Assembly: GCA_003024785.1 (NCBI GenBank)
Contig: PUQB01000746.1
Location: 1 to 64,000 of the forward strand
Length of the DNA: 64,000 nucleotides
Origin: Selaginella tamariscina
Lineage: Eukaryota; Streptophyta; Lycopodiopsida; Selaginellales; Selaginellaceae
Direction: 5' to 3'
Shown here: positions 1 to 11,269 of the stretch, in pieces
Position numbering within the stretch: position 1 is the stretch's first letter
Layout: the number at the start of each line of letters is the position of its first letter
The notes under the pieces: model-generated
What the model was told of the DNA's origin: nothing
The model's input: only the letters and a program-made list of their open reading frames with translations
The model's database searches: none
Position numbers and translations under genes: made by a program

Positions 1-1116
1 CGAATGGGTGAATCAATCGGAAGATCTGGGCAAGAATCTATTGCACGCCAACGCCAAAAAGGAGAACATTGCGATGACGCCTTCTCTTATGGCAGTCCTT
101 CAGCAGCGGAGAACCGAGTTGAACCTTATAAAGGAGGATGCTACGAATCACGACAAGCCCTACAGATGTTTGTTGTTGGATTCGGAGACTTTATGGGGTA
201 CCATCACTGCTTGTAGGAAACCGTTTCAATTGTTCGTGATGGATCGGCGGGTGTCAAAAAATCCTTCGACAGACAGGACACTAGAGGATTTGGTGGAGAA
301 ACTTAGCCGTGCAAGCATGTACAAAGAAGGTATTTATTATTGAATTCATACTTGCACTCTTGACTGATATCTACGTTTTCAGGTATTTATTTCTTGATTC
401 TTGCTCATGTCACCGATACCTTTGCCTTCTCCTTTGCCAAGAGGAATAAACATCGTTGGACAGGATTTTATAAATGATGCTGATCCGAAGTGCATTGATT
501 CGGTTGTTCACTTGGTTGTTAGGAATGCGCCAAACAGTTTCAAACTTCCAAATGACTGGCCAGGCATCTGTTTGCACTCCAACGGCCCTGAACCTCCATC
601 CGATACACCGATAGGTGAGAGTGACGTATTCGGCAATGTACGTTATCCAAACATCAAAGTCAAGCGGCACGGAGCATCGTCAACTTGATCAGGGGTCCTC
701 ACAGTGATGCGTGGGTTTTTGACTACTACTAGGGGGTCCGGTGTTACCTTCGGCATACATGTGTATTTGCCGTTGAAAAGGATAAGACCATGGTTGAGGA
801 CCTGAACAAGTGGATAGATAGGTTCTCAACTGACTACCCCAACGAATCCATAAAGGAGTATTTGAGAAAGTTCCCTCCAGATAAGTGCGATAGCTCTGAA
901 GACGAATCTGGTTCAATGTCGGAGTCTGAGGACGAACTTCAATCAGATATTAGACCGGAAGTTATCTCGAGGAGTACAGAACATTCGCACACTCCATTAC
1001 CCATGGAAACATCAATAGAAGATGCAGAAGATCTTGAACCATCTCACAAGCGGCTTAGACCTTCTTCGCCTCACTCAGAAGGTAATAGCGAAGAAGAATT
1101 GTTAATGAATTGTTAG
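1..1116 (+). pseudogene. ParB-like gene, 3' part (copy 1 of the large DNA element)
   Basis: The 3' part of a gene whose fuller copy lies inverted at 47,339-50,345. It enters from the left window edge, so the ParB-like domain itself is outside. A 53-bp GT-AG intron is visible at 330-382 (donor after AAAGAAG, acceptor TTTTCAG); joining across it keeps a long frame. Downstream, coding continues with one or two frame changes through a conserved block (about 470-690) and ends in an acidic tail (790-1116) rich in Ser, Glu and Asp with a basic patch HKRLRP that could be a nuclear localisation signal. The stop is at 1114-1116. Because the frame changes are not all explained by introns I call it a pseudogene, but unrecognised introns could rescue part of it. 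Function of this C-terminal half is unknown. Confidence 0.6.
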
Positions 1117-1378
1117 AGTGACGAATAGTTGTAAATGAGTGTAACATAAGGCATTTTTGTATATTTCGTTTATATTTGTACAGAAAATAAATTCTCAAGG
1201 ATTAATGAAGCTTTTAGTTCAAACATGGGTCACACATTAACAAGGTAAATAATATACCTTGATAAGGTCAGCTAATTATCATTTTGCAGATGTAATGAAA
1301 CAATTGAGAACATGGATTTTCAGCATTGCATGAGGTAAGAGAGGGGTTTGGCGACAATTTCTTGTGCCACATGTCAGA

Positions 1379-2230
1379 ATGACAGAGTTCATGCAGGAAA
1401 TGGATAATAATGCAGCTCAAAACATCGTTACCATGGGGGCCACTTCAGTTTTTTCATCATCATTTTTATTGGCTTCAGTTCCGAAATCAATTTCTTCAGC
1501 GCATGCAATATCTGAATCTTGTAAGGATGATGTACAATTAAATGATGAAGGGATAGGCAACGAGATAGTGGCAACGGATAAATGTGAAAGGGAGCAAACA
1601 AGTGATTTGCAAAGTATTCAAGAGGCAACGCTATCTCATGTTACTCATGGCCATATTGTGTTGTTGGATGTCAATGGTGTTCTGCTTCATCGACAAAGGC
1701 CCGAGGATAGGAAAAAAGAAATCAAACAAGGAGATTTCATTCCTTGTCATGGTAAATTTCGATATGATATTATTTTTCCAGGGTTGGATCGTCTCTTTCA
1801 AAAGCTTAAGGAGATGGGTGCGCTTGTGGGGATTTGGTCATGCATGCAGATTCATAACTTAACACCGCTGTTGAATTTACTTAAGAAACATTGTAGTGTT
1901 GCAGAAGAGGTGATTCGTAAAGATTGGATTTTTGACCAGCGAATGTGTTATAAACCTCTCGAATTTCACAATATAAGAAAGGAAAGCAAGCCATACTTCT
2001 TCAAGAATGAAAGAATAATTGGGACTCATGGGGAGATCAGTCGCTTAAGGATAATGAAGAATGCACATATCTTAGTAGTAGACGACTCTCCTCAGAAGGC
2101 TATGCTCAACCAAAACATTGCTTGTATTCATCCAATCACTTTCGATCCATATTCTGATACCGATATCATGGATGAGCTAGTGAACTACTTGGATACGTGC
2201 CTCAGAAAGAAGAATCTCGAAAATTTTTGA
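1379..2230 (+). CDS. FCP1/HAD-like phosphatase domain protein (transposon cargo?)
   Basis: A 283-residue frame. The first ATG in frame is at 1379; an upstream GTG at 1364 is not a likely plant start, and an upstream exon is possible. Residues from about 90 onward read as a haloacid-dehalogenase/FCP1 domain: a hydrophobic strand followed by LLDVNGVLLHR (motif I with D-x-N rather than the classical D-x-D-x-T/V), GIWSCMQIHNL (motif II), KDW, and ILVVDDSPQKAMLN (the acidic motif IV seen in FCP1/SCP enzymes). Known FCP1-family members dephosphorylate phosphoserine, for example on RNA polymerase II tails; several plant homologues also carry D-x-N-G in motif I, and their activity is unclear to me. 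It lies between the ParB-like gene tail and the terminal repeat at 2,805, so it appears to travel inside the element. Coding signal continues in another frame after the stop. Confidence 0.7.
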   Translation: MTEFMQEMDNNAAQNIVTMGATSVFSSSFLLASVPKSISSAHAISESCKDDVQLNDEGIGNEIVATDKCEREQTSDLQSIQEATLSHVTHGHIVLLDVNGVLLHRQRPEDRKKEIKQGDFIPCHGKFRYDIIFPGLDRLFQKLKEMGALVGIWSCMQIHNLTPLLNLLKKHCSVAEEVIRKDWIFDQRMCYKPLEFHNIRKESKPYFFKNERIIGTHGEISRLRIMKNAHILVVDDSPQKAMLNQNIACIHPITFDPYSDTDIMDELVNYLDTCLRKKNLENF

Positions 2231-2522
2231 GCAGTATCCACCGTATCATACATTTCCTGAAGCTTTTCTTTCTCGTGATTTTGAATTTTATAAAATGAAG
2301 GATAGCGGGCTTTATAATATTATTCTTAAGGAACGTCATTTTTAGATGAGCCTTTATGCAGACCTTCTTATTACATCTTATGTATTAACAAGGATGGCAA
2401 CTCCCAATTGCATTCGTGAGAGTGTTAGGTGGTGGCAACAACATCAAGATATTGACCAAAATGATTTGATTAATCCGGAGAGTGATGATTTAGACAAAAT
2501 GAGAGATTTCTTGTATGGTTAG
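2231..2522 (+). pseudogene. C-terminal continuation of the FCP1-like gene
   Basis: Directly after the FCP1-like stop, the +1 frame stays open with protein-like composition (beginning EQYPPYHTFPEAFLSRDF) and, after one in-frame TAG, continues from an ATG at 2,346 for 58 residues (MSLYADLLITSYVLTR... ending KMRDFLYG) to a TAG at 2,520-2,522. The Trp/Gln/Asp-rich tail (RWWQQHQDIDQND) looks like real protein. The simplest reading is that the FCP1-like protein was once about 95 residues longer and that this copy has a frame change and a stop near its C terminus; a short separate gene is less likely. Confidence 0.45.
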
Positions 2523-2804
2523 GAAGAAAGTATTTATAAAAAAATTAACATGTTGATAAGAAATGATTTCATTTGTAATTATGTTTGATAGTATTTCTTC
2601 ATTATTGTAAACTATTTTTAGAATAATATGAATATTCTAAGATATTTTAGGAATATTCCTTACTAAGTAAGGTTATTGAAGGATTAATTAATTAATTAAT
2701 TAATTAATATTTAAGGCTTAATTACATATTAATTAAATGATTAATTAATAATTAAAACTTAAGTATTAATTAGTAATTTATTTTATATTCCCATTTTCAC
2801 GTAT
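2523..2804. other. AT-rich subterminal region with TTAATTAA runs
   Basis: No gene. It contains a short (ATTA)n run at 2,684-2,708 and AAT/TTA words, plus GGAATATTCC-like motifs near 2,650-2,660. Similar GGAATATTC motifs occur next to the matching terminal repeat at 59,171 (59,060-59,115), so this could be the subterminal region of the large DNA element. Confidence 0.4.
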
Positions 2805-2831
2805 CATGCCCACTTTAGTTACAACGTGCAT
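2805..2831 (-). repeat. Terminal inverted repeat, ParB/FCP1 side, of the large DNA element
   Basis: A 27-bp segment with core TTTAGTTACAAC that matches 59,171-59,197 at 25 of 27 positions. Here it closes the ParB/FCP1 side of copy 1; at 59,171 it closes the DUF7869-type side of copy 2. Since ParB-like gene copies 1 and 2 are in opposite orientation, the two segments become inverted repeats once the copies are put in the same orientation. The boundary is independently marked: immediately to the right the sequence is gypsy DNA that reads on without interruption in the other family copy at 45,700-45,750. Confidence 0.6.
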
Positions 2832-5385
2832 TTTTTCTTCTTCCTTGTTCAAGCCGTAATGCCAGTCAAAATCCTCCATTTGCAATGGTCGAGTCAGTTG
2901 TCCGATTGGCTTCTTTTACTGCGTTCGAACAACTGCTTCTTGTCCACTCTTATAGAGTAATATTTCGTCATGCTCCCAATTATGTCGTACTTTTGCATCT
3001 TTTAACCATGGTCTTCCTAATAATATTTGGTATGGTTTACTGGTCTGCTCGATACTTAATACGACCAAAGATACCTTAAACTTGATTCCTGCAATTTCCA
3101 TACATACAGATCTGATTATACCAATGGGTCTTACTTTCCTATGATCAGCCATCCATACTAAGAAAGGTGCATTTTCAATAGGCCCAAGACCCAATTGTTT
3201 ACAAATCTGCTCTTCAATTATGTCACTCTCGAACCTCCATCAATAGGTATATTCTGAATATTATTTTTACCAATCCAAGCCGTAATCATTGGCATCTCCT
3301 CATCCCAGTCCTTCTCGTCTGTAAAAACTTCTGTTGTATTCACTCCTACCTGACTTGTATCGGTTTGAATATTACTCACGTCCAAAGCATTTGTTATCTG
3401 TATTCGTAAAAAATGGTGCTAATGTCAATAACTCCCTTATAGTTAATTGTACAGGTTGTTGCAGAATCACAGCAACAATACGATCTCCAAGTGGTACTGT
3501 TGATGTAGATTGCATGCTCATTTCATTAGTCATCGAGTTTTGATTTTTCCCTTGTTGCATTTTCTGAATTTGATCAGTTACTCGTTGTACTGTAGCCTTT
3601 TTTTTTCTCCCAATTCTTGCATATTGGTTCTTCTTTGCTTGCCTCCATCCGTACTCACTTGGCTCATGTTACCGCATACGTCTCAGTTGAGGGTAGTTCT
3701 ATATCTTGTTCCCATTTGCACTCGTAATTTTGTTCGTGATTGTCATCTACTAGATCATTCTCTTGTTGAACTTCAATTCTCTGTGTCGCTACGAATATTG
3801 TTAAGTCGATTACATTCAGTAGAATAGTGTCCTTTTTCTCCACATCTAAAACATGTCACATTAGGATTCTGACCTCGTAATGCTGGTGGAGGTGGTATTG
3901 GTGGTAATAACGGTGGTCCTAGTTGTGTTGGGGCTGGTAACAAAGGCTGTCCTCTACATGGTAACTCCGTATTATTGCCTTGCCAGCAGAATGCTCCGGA
4001 TTCATGGGGAAATCTCTTTCCATTACCATTTCTACGTTCTCCATTATACGATCTTTGTGGATAGTCATATGAATTAGCATTTCGTGGTTGTGGATAATCG
4101 TATGAGTTAGCATTCCGATTGTTGTTCCATCTAGGTGGTGTGGAAAATTGTCAGTACGTCCCATGTTCCGACATTGTCTCGCTTCATGGCCTATTCCTCA
4201 CACATCTGACACTTGGGTATTTTACATTCAAAAGCATTATGCCCTTCATTTTTGCATGTTGTACAAAATATTGCTTTAGTTCTTGACCATATTTCGCTCT
4301 CCTTCCAGTATTGTCTTCTTGTTTCACGTTCATCCTCGTCTATGTATCTTGGAGATATCAATACTTCAAGTTGTTCTGCTTCTTTAATTGCTTCACCTAA
4401 ATCAGGCAGTTTTATCAATTGTATTTGAAGCTGTAAATTGTTCCGTAGTCCGTTCATATACCATTTATTTGCCAATTTATCATGACATCTCCAACCTCGC
4501 AACGGTGGTATAATCTCCGAAAATCGTTGAGTGTAATCTTCCACTGCCTCAGTAGGTCCCTGCCGTATTTCTTGCAACTGCACTTTCGGTCTCGCTTCCG
4601 ATATTTTGTACATAATAATTCCTGAACAATGCAAGTAGTACATTGTACTTATCGATTGTGTTAGCATTTTCGTAATACCAATCGCTAGCATCTCCCTTCA
4701 ACGTAAATGGAAATATTCGTAGTTTCTCATCTTCATCCTTGATCTCGTTGGCTTCACTCGCCTTCTCAAATTGCTGAATATGCCGATTCGTATTCTCATT
4801 CTCAAGACCTGAAAAAGTAAATGGTACAACCTTCCCCATCATTGTGAATGTTCCCATCTCGTCTGGTACTTCCACTGGCAATAAATCCCAGTTCCCTCGC
4901 GTTGATAATCGTGACTCGTGAGCGTAACTCCCTGATTAATATCCTTCCTTCTGTAACCTCATCGTACTTCATCATTTGTTGCTCTTGTCCTTGAGCTTTG
5001 ACTTGTTCCTTTCTTCTCTGTTCCTCACGCTCTTCAATCTCTTTTGTGTCTCTATTACTGCTTGTCGCCGTAAATACCGCTCTTCGCGTTCTCTTTGTTG
5101 TCTCTGCTTAATTTCTTCATATCTTTGGCGTTCTGTAAGAATACGTTGATAATCATCCATTCACTTACTACTATACGCTGCAGGTCCATCCTCATGGAAT
5201 CTGCGGTGCACTGTCTTCCATCTCCGCAATAGATGCACTGATCGTTTTGAGGACTCTCGCCTAACCTCAATCTTTTTCCTCCATCACATCTCCTTTGGGT
5301 ATCTGCCTACCCATCCTGATAGAATCTACAAACACATTATCAATTACCTACTAACACGACCATCCCTTCGTTGTCGCCATATGTT
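2832..5385 (-). mobile_element. Ty3/gypsy fossil, family A, left copy (gag and protease part)
   Basis: Minus-strand remnant. In element order it shows a gag region (about 5,330 down to 4,190), a zinc-knuckle region near 3,850, and an aspartic protease-like region with conserved flanks (3,194 down to 2,916). The last part is nearly the same as the right copy at 44,557-45,750, which lies in the opposite orientation. The element is broken with several interruptions, and is cut at its pol side by the large DNA element, whose terminal repeat abuts it at 2,831. The insertion of the DNA element therefore came later than this gypsy copy. Confidence 0.75.
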
Positions 5386-5942
5386 GAGCCGTAAAATCCT
5401 ACCCTCCATACATAGGTAGGATTGCCGTTGATAAACCCATATTAAGGGTCTACTGGAATAAGATAGAAACGTAATCAGACATCATAAAGTCAGGAAAAAG
5501 GGTAAGGATGGCAAGGTGTATAGCAGGTAGCAGTACTATTTATCCCATCACAGTACTGGGAAGAAGATCAGTATACTACATAACAGAAATACAAGTAAGA
5601 GATAGACGTATTGAAAGAGAAAGGAAACTTATATTAAGTCCGTGCACGGCACATGGTACAAAATCGGGATACCCTTCTAGTCCTAACTGGTATATTTATA
5701 CCCGTACTCTGGATCCCATACTAGCAGTTATCACAATTGCCTCTCAACCTTATCCATTCAGTTACTGTAACTCCTTATCCTTATCCAAACACGCTGTACT
5801 CCGATGGGATCGTATTGCGGTGATGACCAATATTACGGTATTGCGTTAGTAATTTGTACTCCGATATATCCTTCCCACTCTCGGTTTTCCACAATATATA
5901 TTGTTTTTGATATTTTCCCATTATATTGCCCATGAAATAACA
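5386..5942 (-). repeat. Probable 5' LTR of gypsy family A
   Basis: Read on the minus strand it starts TGTTATTTCATGGGC and ends GGCTCAACA, followed by TATGGCGACAACG, which could serve as a primer-binding site. Its beginning aligns with the start of the LTR at 26,091 (shared words such as CAAAAACAATATAT). The frame at 5,508-5,849 lies inside it and is not considered a gene. Confidence 0.5.
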
Positions 5943-7150
5943 AGAAATTCTACCAATGTCTAACTATGCTCCTAACAGTGCCAAGCATCCTTCGGTTAAT
6001 GAACTAGCCTCTAGCCTTCATTGGCATCTATGATCTACACAAGAACACCACTAAAACTCAAAACTCATAGCTTTACTAAAAAAGACTAACAAGTGGAGAG
6101 AATACATTGTCAACGGGAAACAAGTGACCAGGAGTGCCTAGTGATGGCATCAATGGTGAAAGCCACCTACTGAAACATGTCATCTAGCTCAAGCTATTTG
6201 TCAATGTCAATTCTACATAGAAAGTCATGGTGTGGAAGGTAGATTCTTCAGTAGATCTAGTTTCTATAGGCACCTTCATGCAACACATACTTTCCAACCT
6301 GCAAATGTTGAAGCCGAGGAGGCAGAAGAGTGCCACACTTTTGTTCAACCTGAAATGCATCAAGGAGGTGGTGAGGATGTGGGGTAGATCATACAAGCAA
6401 TCAACAATTTCACCACATACTTCTCTAGTGAAAATATCGATGGTCCTCTAGATGAGAAGTTCGAAGATCTTTTGTCAAATTCAAATCCCCAAAATGTCGA
6501 AGAGACAGAAGGGGAGTGTGTTGTCTCTAAAATTAGTGGATCAATAACAACGCCCCTTTTGGAAACCATAGCGCTGAGGTTCTTGTTCCTACTATGCAGC
6601 CTATTCTACAATGGTCATGTGCTGAGATCTAAGATTCTAGGCTCTGTTCGGGACAAGGGAAGTAAGCTTTGCTCAAGTATTTTGTCCTTCATGGAGTGGT
6701 AGATTGGGGGAATTGAAGGTGTCTTGCTCTTCTAGATCGTTGGATCATCTGCTTCTCTATCTAGGAATGCCAAAGCTAGAGAGACATGCACTGTGTTGTC
6801 ACAAGGACGTTCCATCTTACACTTTTGGCGATAGACTTGAGCATTGCGAGTGTAGGTAAGTAAAAAACTGGTGTTGTTGGGTTTACTGTTTTGCTATGGA
6901 TTAGGGTTCCAAGACTAAGTTGTGCAGTCTACAAGGAGGAGTGTACATTTTGTGGAGTGGGAATCACCAGCACAGTCTCCTTCTACTACATCCCCATAGC
7001 ATCACGTTTGCCCCTTAGATCGAAGGTAAAATCTATTTGCTAGGATGATCTCCATCCATGGAGAGCAAGAGATGCCTAGGCTGTTTTTGAAGCACCACCT
7101 AGAATATCAAAAATTTGGGAGGGAAGTACTTGGAGGCAATAAAAAGCTTT
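5943..7150. other. No recognised gene
   Basis: Moderately AT-rich sequence with short frames on both strands (for example near 6,227-6,451 and 6,472-6,702) that show no family signature. It may be a decayed upstream part of the transposase at 7,160-8,950, since the composition is similar, but I see no motif to prove it. Confidence 0.3.
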
Positions 7151-7159
7151 CTTTGACCC

Positions 7160-8950
7160 AAGTCAACAATATGAATTGCTGATTCAATGTCCATCATGTG
7201 AAGAACACATGCGCATGTGGCAAGTCATAGATGCTTGCATGCAATCTCTTCAACTTGATGGCAGAGGTATGTACAACATTTGGTGCCCACATTGTCTATA
7301 TCCAGCTTTCATGCAGCAGGTCGGCTACTTACAAGAGATCCACGAACCTAGCAACGCAACTACATTGGGATAGCTTTTAGTCTGCAAAAACCAAACAAAG
7401 AAGTTTTGGAGCAATGAATGTGAAGGTTTTGAACTTTGGGCTAGAGGGCACTCCAGCAGCAACCATGACTTTACCAGTCATGTATATTCGAAAGTCCGAA
7501 TTCAAAGCTAGAACAGACAGTCTAGATGCATTCCTTGACCTACTTGTGAAGGAGTTGATATTGTTGTTTGTTGAGGGTGTGGAAGTGGACTATGCACTTC
7601 ATCCGCAAGAATATGGTGGTCTGCCCAGAAAATTCAAACAAAGAGTTCTACTTCTTGTCATCTCAGCTAATCATCCAGCCCAGTGCAAGTTGCTGAAACT
7701 GTCTGCATGTACTTTTTGGATTTAGATTTCTAATGTTTGTGTTTTGCTTGAGCGAATTATGGATGCCTTTAATTGTTCTGTACTAGGTGGGAAATTTGCT
7801 TGCAGGAAATGCAAAACTCCTATGACTAAGGAACACAGTGGAAACACAATGATATTTTTGCAACTCACTGGAGCCCACGGAAGAAAGAAGCCTTAATGAG
7901 ATTCATGCATCCATATCAAAGCTTGAATTTACCACAAAAGCATCTTGTAAGTGGAAGTTGCAACAGATAGTGGAGTACATGGGCTATTCAACATTTATGG
8001 GTATGCAATAGTCAATTTCTCATTCAGTAAGCCATTTTCTACTTTGGCTTGCAATGTGATTACCAGGTTGGAACTTGCTGGATGTATCAACATTCGACGT
8101 GATGCACCTATAGTGCTTAAATGTTTTGAAAATGTTCAATGATAAACGTTCTCTGTCAAGAAAGAAGTCATTCAAGCACTATGACATCACTAATGGCTTC
8201 TTTGTTGAACCACAGAACAAGTTGTATGAAAAAGGGCCATTGACCTAACCATCCTCTTACATGTTTAGGCTTATGGAAAGTGCAGGACACATCAATGGTA
8301 CCACACATACATATTGGACAGACTTCTTAACACATAACACTTTCGGTTAGCTTACTTGCTTACTGAGGTGACGAGGGTTATTTTCAATTGGAGTAGAAGC
8401 TTTGGATGGACCGTGGAGACATTGGACCTTATGCGCAAGCACTGTAGTGCAGTTGAAGTTTTTGGTTTCAACTATTTGGTGCTCATCAGTCAATTCTTAT
8501 GCATGCTTTCGGAAGAGGCATATGTGCAATAACATTTATAAGTACGGTTCATCTACTAATACTTGGTGTTATGGATTTGAATCGGACTTCAAAGTCCTTA
8601 ATGCGACAAAGAAAATAACATGCAAATGGAAATGACATTCACGAAGGCACACCTTAGGTACTAATCTTGTGTTGTTTTTAGTCTAAAATTTACTCATGTG
8701 CATAGGTATTTTCTTACAAGTTTTGAGGAGGAGGCCATGGCAGAAAGAGATGGGAAGCTAACACTAGAACGTTTCAAAGTGCTCCTAAACAATAGGTTCG
8801 TGAGTCCCCAATCTGGACAGTCCAATAACAGCAGGGTACGTGAAAAACGGAATGATTGTGGCTTTATGCATACTATCCATCACAGGATAATATGCAGACA
8901 TGAGAAGAAATGAACATTCATCTCCAGAACAAGATCTCCTGAGTATATCT
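7160..8950 (+). pseudogene. Degenerate Tnp2/CACTA-like DNA transposase
   Basis: Several short frames in series on the plus strand resemble the plant Tnp2-type (CACTA and relatives) transposase. They include a Cys-rich block (CPSCEEHMRMW ... IWCPHCLYPAF, 7,185-7,310), then ISANHPAQCKLLKL (about 7,660-7,700), which recalls the ISGDHPAQCK signature preceding the zinc-binding segment, then GGKFACRKCKTP (about 7,790-7,825), recalling CRRCK. Later fragments (8,180-8,640) fit the C-terminal half less clearly. Frame changes and stops break it repeatedly, so it is a dead copy. No terminal repeats were found. A relative, on the minus strand, occupies 28,787-41,100. Confidence 0.45.
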
Positions 8951-10032
8951 TGGATGGTGAGAAAGAACCAACGGATATATTTAAAGATTTAAAAATAACT
9001 GATTCTATTTTAAGAAGGAATATTCTAGAGAAAAAGGAAGGTTTTTAGCTCAAATATATTCCTCGTTATTTAAAAGTATAAACACATATAGTACTACTAC
9101 TTGTTTAAAAGGCTTTTGCAAAATGAGAACATTAATATAACAATCATCTTTTTTATAAATAGTTTTATCATCAGGTTTTAATTAATCATGCCACATCATG
9201 CCCTAGATATATAAGTGTTTAAGCATAATCGCCTTTTTCAAATTGGTTTATAATTAATGATAATAAAATAGAATAATTTAATAGTTTAATTAATAATATT
9301 ATTGTCGGACATGGGAGCATTTCCATATTGGTGGCCGGATGGCCCTGCACGTTACTAATCCACGTTTGCGTGAATTTTCCCAGTTCAAATATTAATTTTG
9401 AATACATTAGGTTCTTATGCTTCTGGGTAACATTCTAGTTAATTATAAATTTATAAATATTAAAATTTGTTGAGTTATTTAGTAATTTGATCTTTAATAT
9501 ACTAATTTTAATTCGTTTAAGTTTCTTAATTATTTATAATTTAAACTACTGCATGGCTTACTCACTGAAATAATTTATAAATATTGAATATGTTAAGTTA
9601 TTTAGTAAGTTGATTTTGAAATGACATTTTAATTCGCTTAAGTTTCTTAATTATTTATAATTATTAAGTTTAGAAAATCATGTTAACATGGAATGCGTTG
9701 TGAACAGTGATTTCTGTGTACATGAAAGTTATGCCATGTTAACAAGTGCCATTGTTTGAGAAAGAATCCTTGAGAAAAATGGGTTTGTATATATATTTGA
9801 TTCACAAGAATACCATTAATTCATATGCCTAAATTGTATGAAATTCAAGGCTTTCTTGGTAATTAAGGTTATTTCGTGAAGGGACATAGACAATGGAATT
9901 TCTATCATATATTGTAAATTAAGTTGTCCTATGGTTAAGAAAAGTGGCAATCATATAAAAAAGATAAATTGGTTATAGAATTTTAAAATTCTTTCTTAAT
10001 TATTTTTCTTTAAAGTGCTCGTGATGTGAGGA
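8951..10032. other. AT-rich intergenic DNA
   Basis: No gene seen. It contains an imperfect direct duplication (described separately) and many short A/T runs. Confidence 0.5.
9447..9665. repeat. Imperfect tandem duplication, about 124 bp unit
   Basis: Two copies starting near 9,447 and 9,571. Both carry the words AATTTATAAATATT, GTTATTTAGTAA and GTTTCTTAATTATTTATAA in the same order. No coding potential. Confidence 0.6.
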
Positions 10033-10398
10033 TGTCAGAGTTTTAACCGAAAGGCTAACACGTGGCAACGCATGGCCGCCAAGTGGCCCTCCGGCATCAA
10101 TTCCCTGTGTGAGCAATGCTAAGTCTTCCAAGATGACCCTGACTCAAATGCCTAGTTAAACAAAAGACTTAGAGTCCTACCCTAAGTCCCTTATAATGAC
10201 CATCCCCCGAACCCTGAGGATATCCTGAGTAAACTTTAAGATCCTATCCTAGTAGACCTAGACAAGCTTATGCGCTAACCCACAAAGGAGGTGTGTCTCA
10301 CACATGCCCCCGTGGCAGAGCTAAGGCATCGTTACTTACCCTTGAGAAATCACCCTCATCAAGGGTACAACCCCTTTAGGGTGACAAGGGGTACCCTG

Positions 10399-11269
10399 TG
10401 TCACAACCCGATGCAGGATACAGGATTCCGGATATAGGATACAGGATGCAGGATTTTGGATACAAGATACGGGTTATAGGATATGCCTGCAGGATATTCC
10501 TACAGGATATACCTATAGGATATTCCTATAGGATATGCTACAGGATATGCCTAGAAGATAAGGGACACTATTCTTAGCTCATGACTAGATTAGACTCATG
10601 ACTAGATTAGCTTGGAGTTGTGAGCATAAAAGCTTGTTCTTGTCTTACTCTTTGCCTCCTGCTCCTGTCTTGCTCCCGATCCTGTCTTGCTCCTGTCTTG
10701 TTCATGGATCCGGTCCTGCGCCTTCCTGTCTTGCTCCCGGATCCTATCCTGTTCCTGTCTTGTTCCTGGATCCTGTCCTGCGCTCTCCTATCTTGCTCTC
10801 GAATCCTATCCTGCTCCTGGATCTTGTCCTACTTCTGATTCCTGAGTTCCTAGTTCATGTCCTGCTCCCGTTCAGCTATCCTGCTCCTGTTCAGCTATCC
10901 TGCTCCAGTTCCTATCCAGCTACTTGTCCTGCTATCCTACTCCGATTCCTATCCAGCTCCTTGTCCAGCTATCCTGCTCCATTTCCTATTCTACTCCATT
11001 TCCTACCCTACTCCTTGTTATGCTATCCTGCTCCATTTCCTATCCTGCTCCTTGTCCTGCTATCCTGTTTCCAGTTCCTATCCTATTCCTTGTCCTATTC
11101 CTGAGTTCCTAGCTCCTATCTTGCTCTGGTTCCTATCCTGCTCCTTGTCTTGCTCCTTGTTCTACTCCTGAGTTCTAAGTTCCTGCCCTACTCCTGTCCT
11201 GTTCCTGAGTCAAGCCTTCCTGTTCTGGAATCCTGCTCACTTCCTGGTTTCCTGGATCGTGGCTTGACA
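10399..11269 (+). repeat. 5' LTR of the chromovirus-type element
   Basis: 871 bp. Its first 160 bp are built from variants of GATACAGGATA; a later CT-rich half (10,640-11,220) is built from CCTGTCTTGCTCC / CCTATCCTGCTCC variants. Frames such as 10,598-11,104 are low-complexity readings of these repeats, not proteins. Confidence 0.85.

Noticed and set aside
5508-5849. 113-codon plus-strand frame
   Set aside because: Lies on the opposite strand within a probable LTR; no motif.
10598-11171. Several Leu/Ser/Pro-rich frames up to 168 codons (again at 14,967-15,569)
   Set aside because: They overlap each other in different frames within CCTG-type LTR repeats present in both LTRs.
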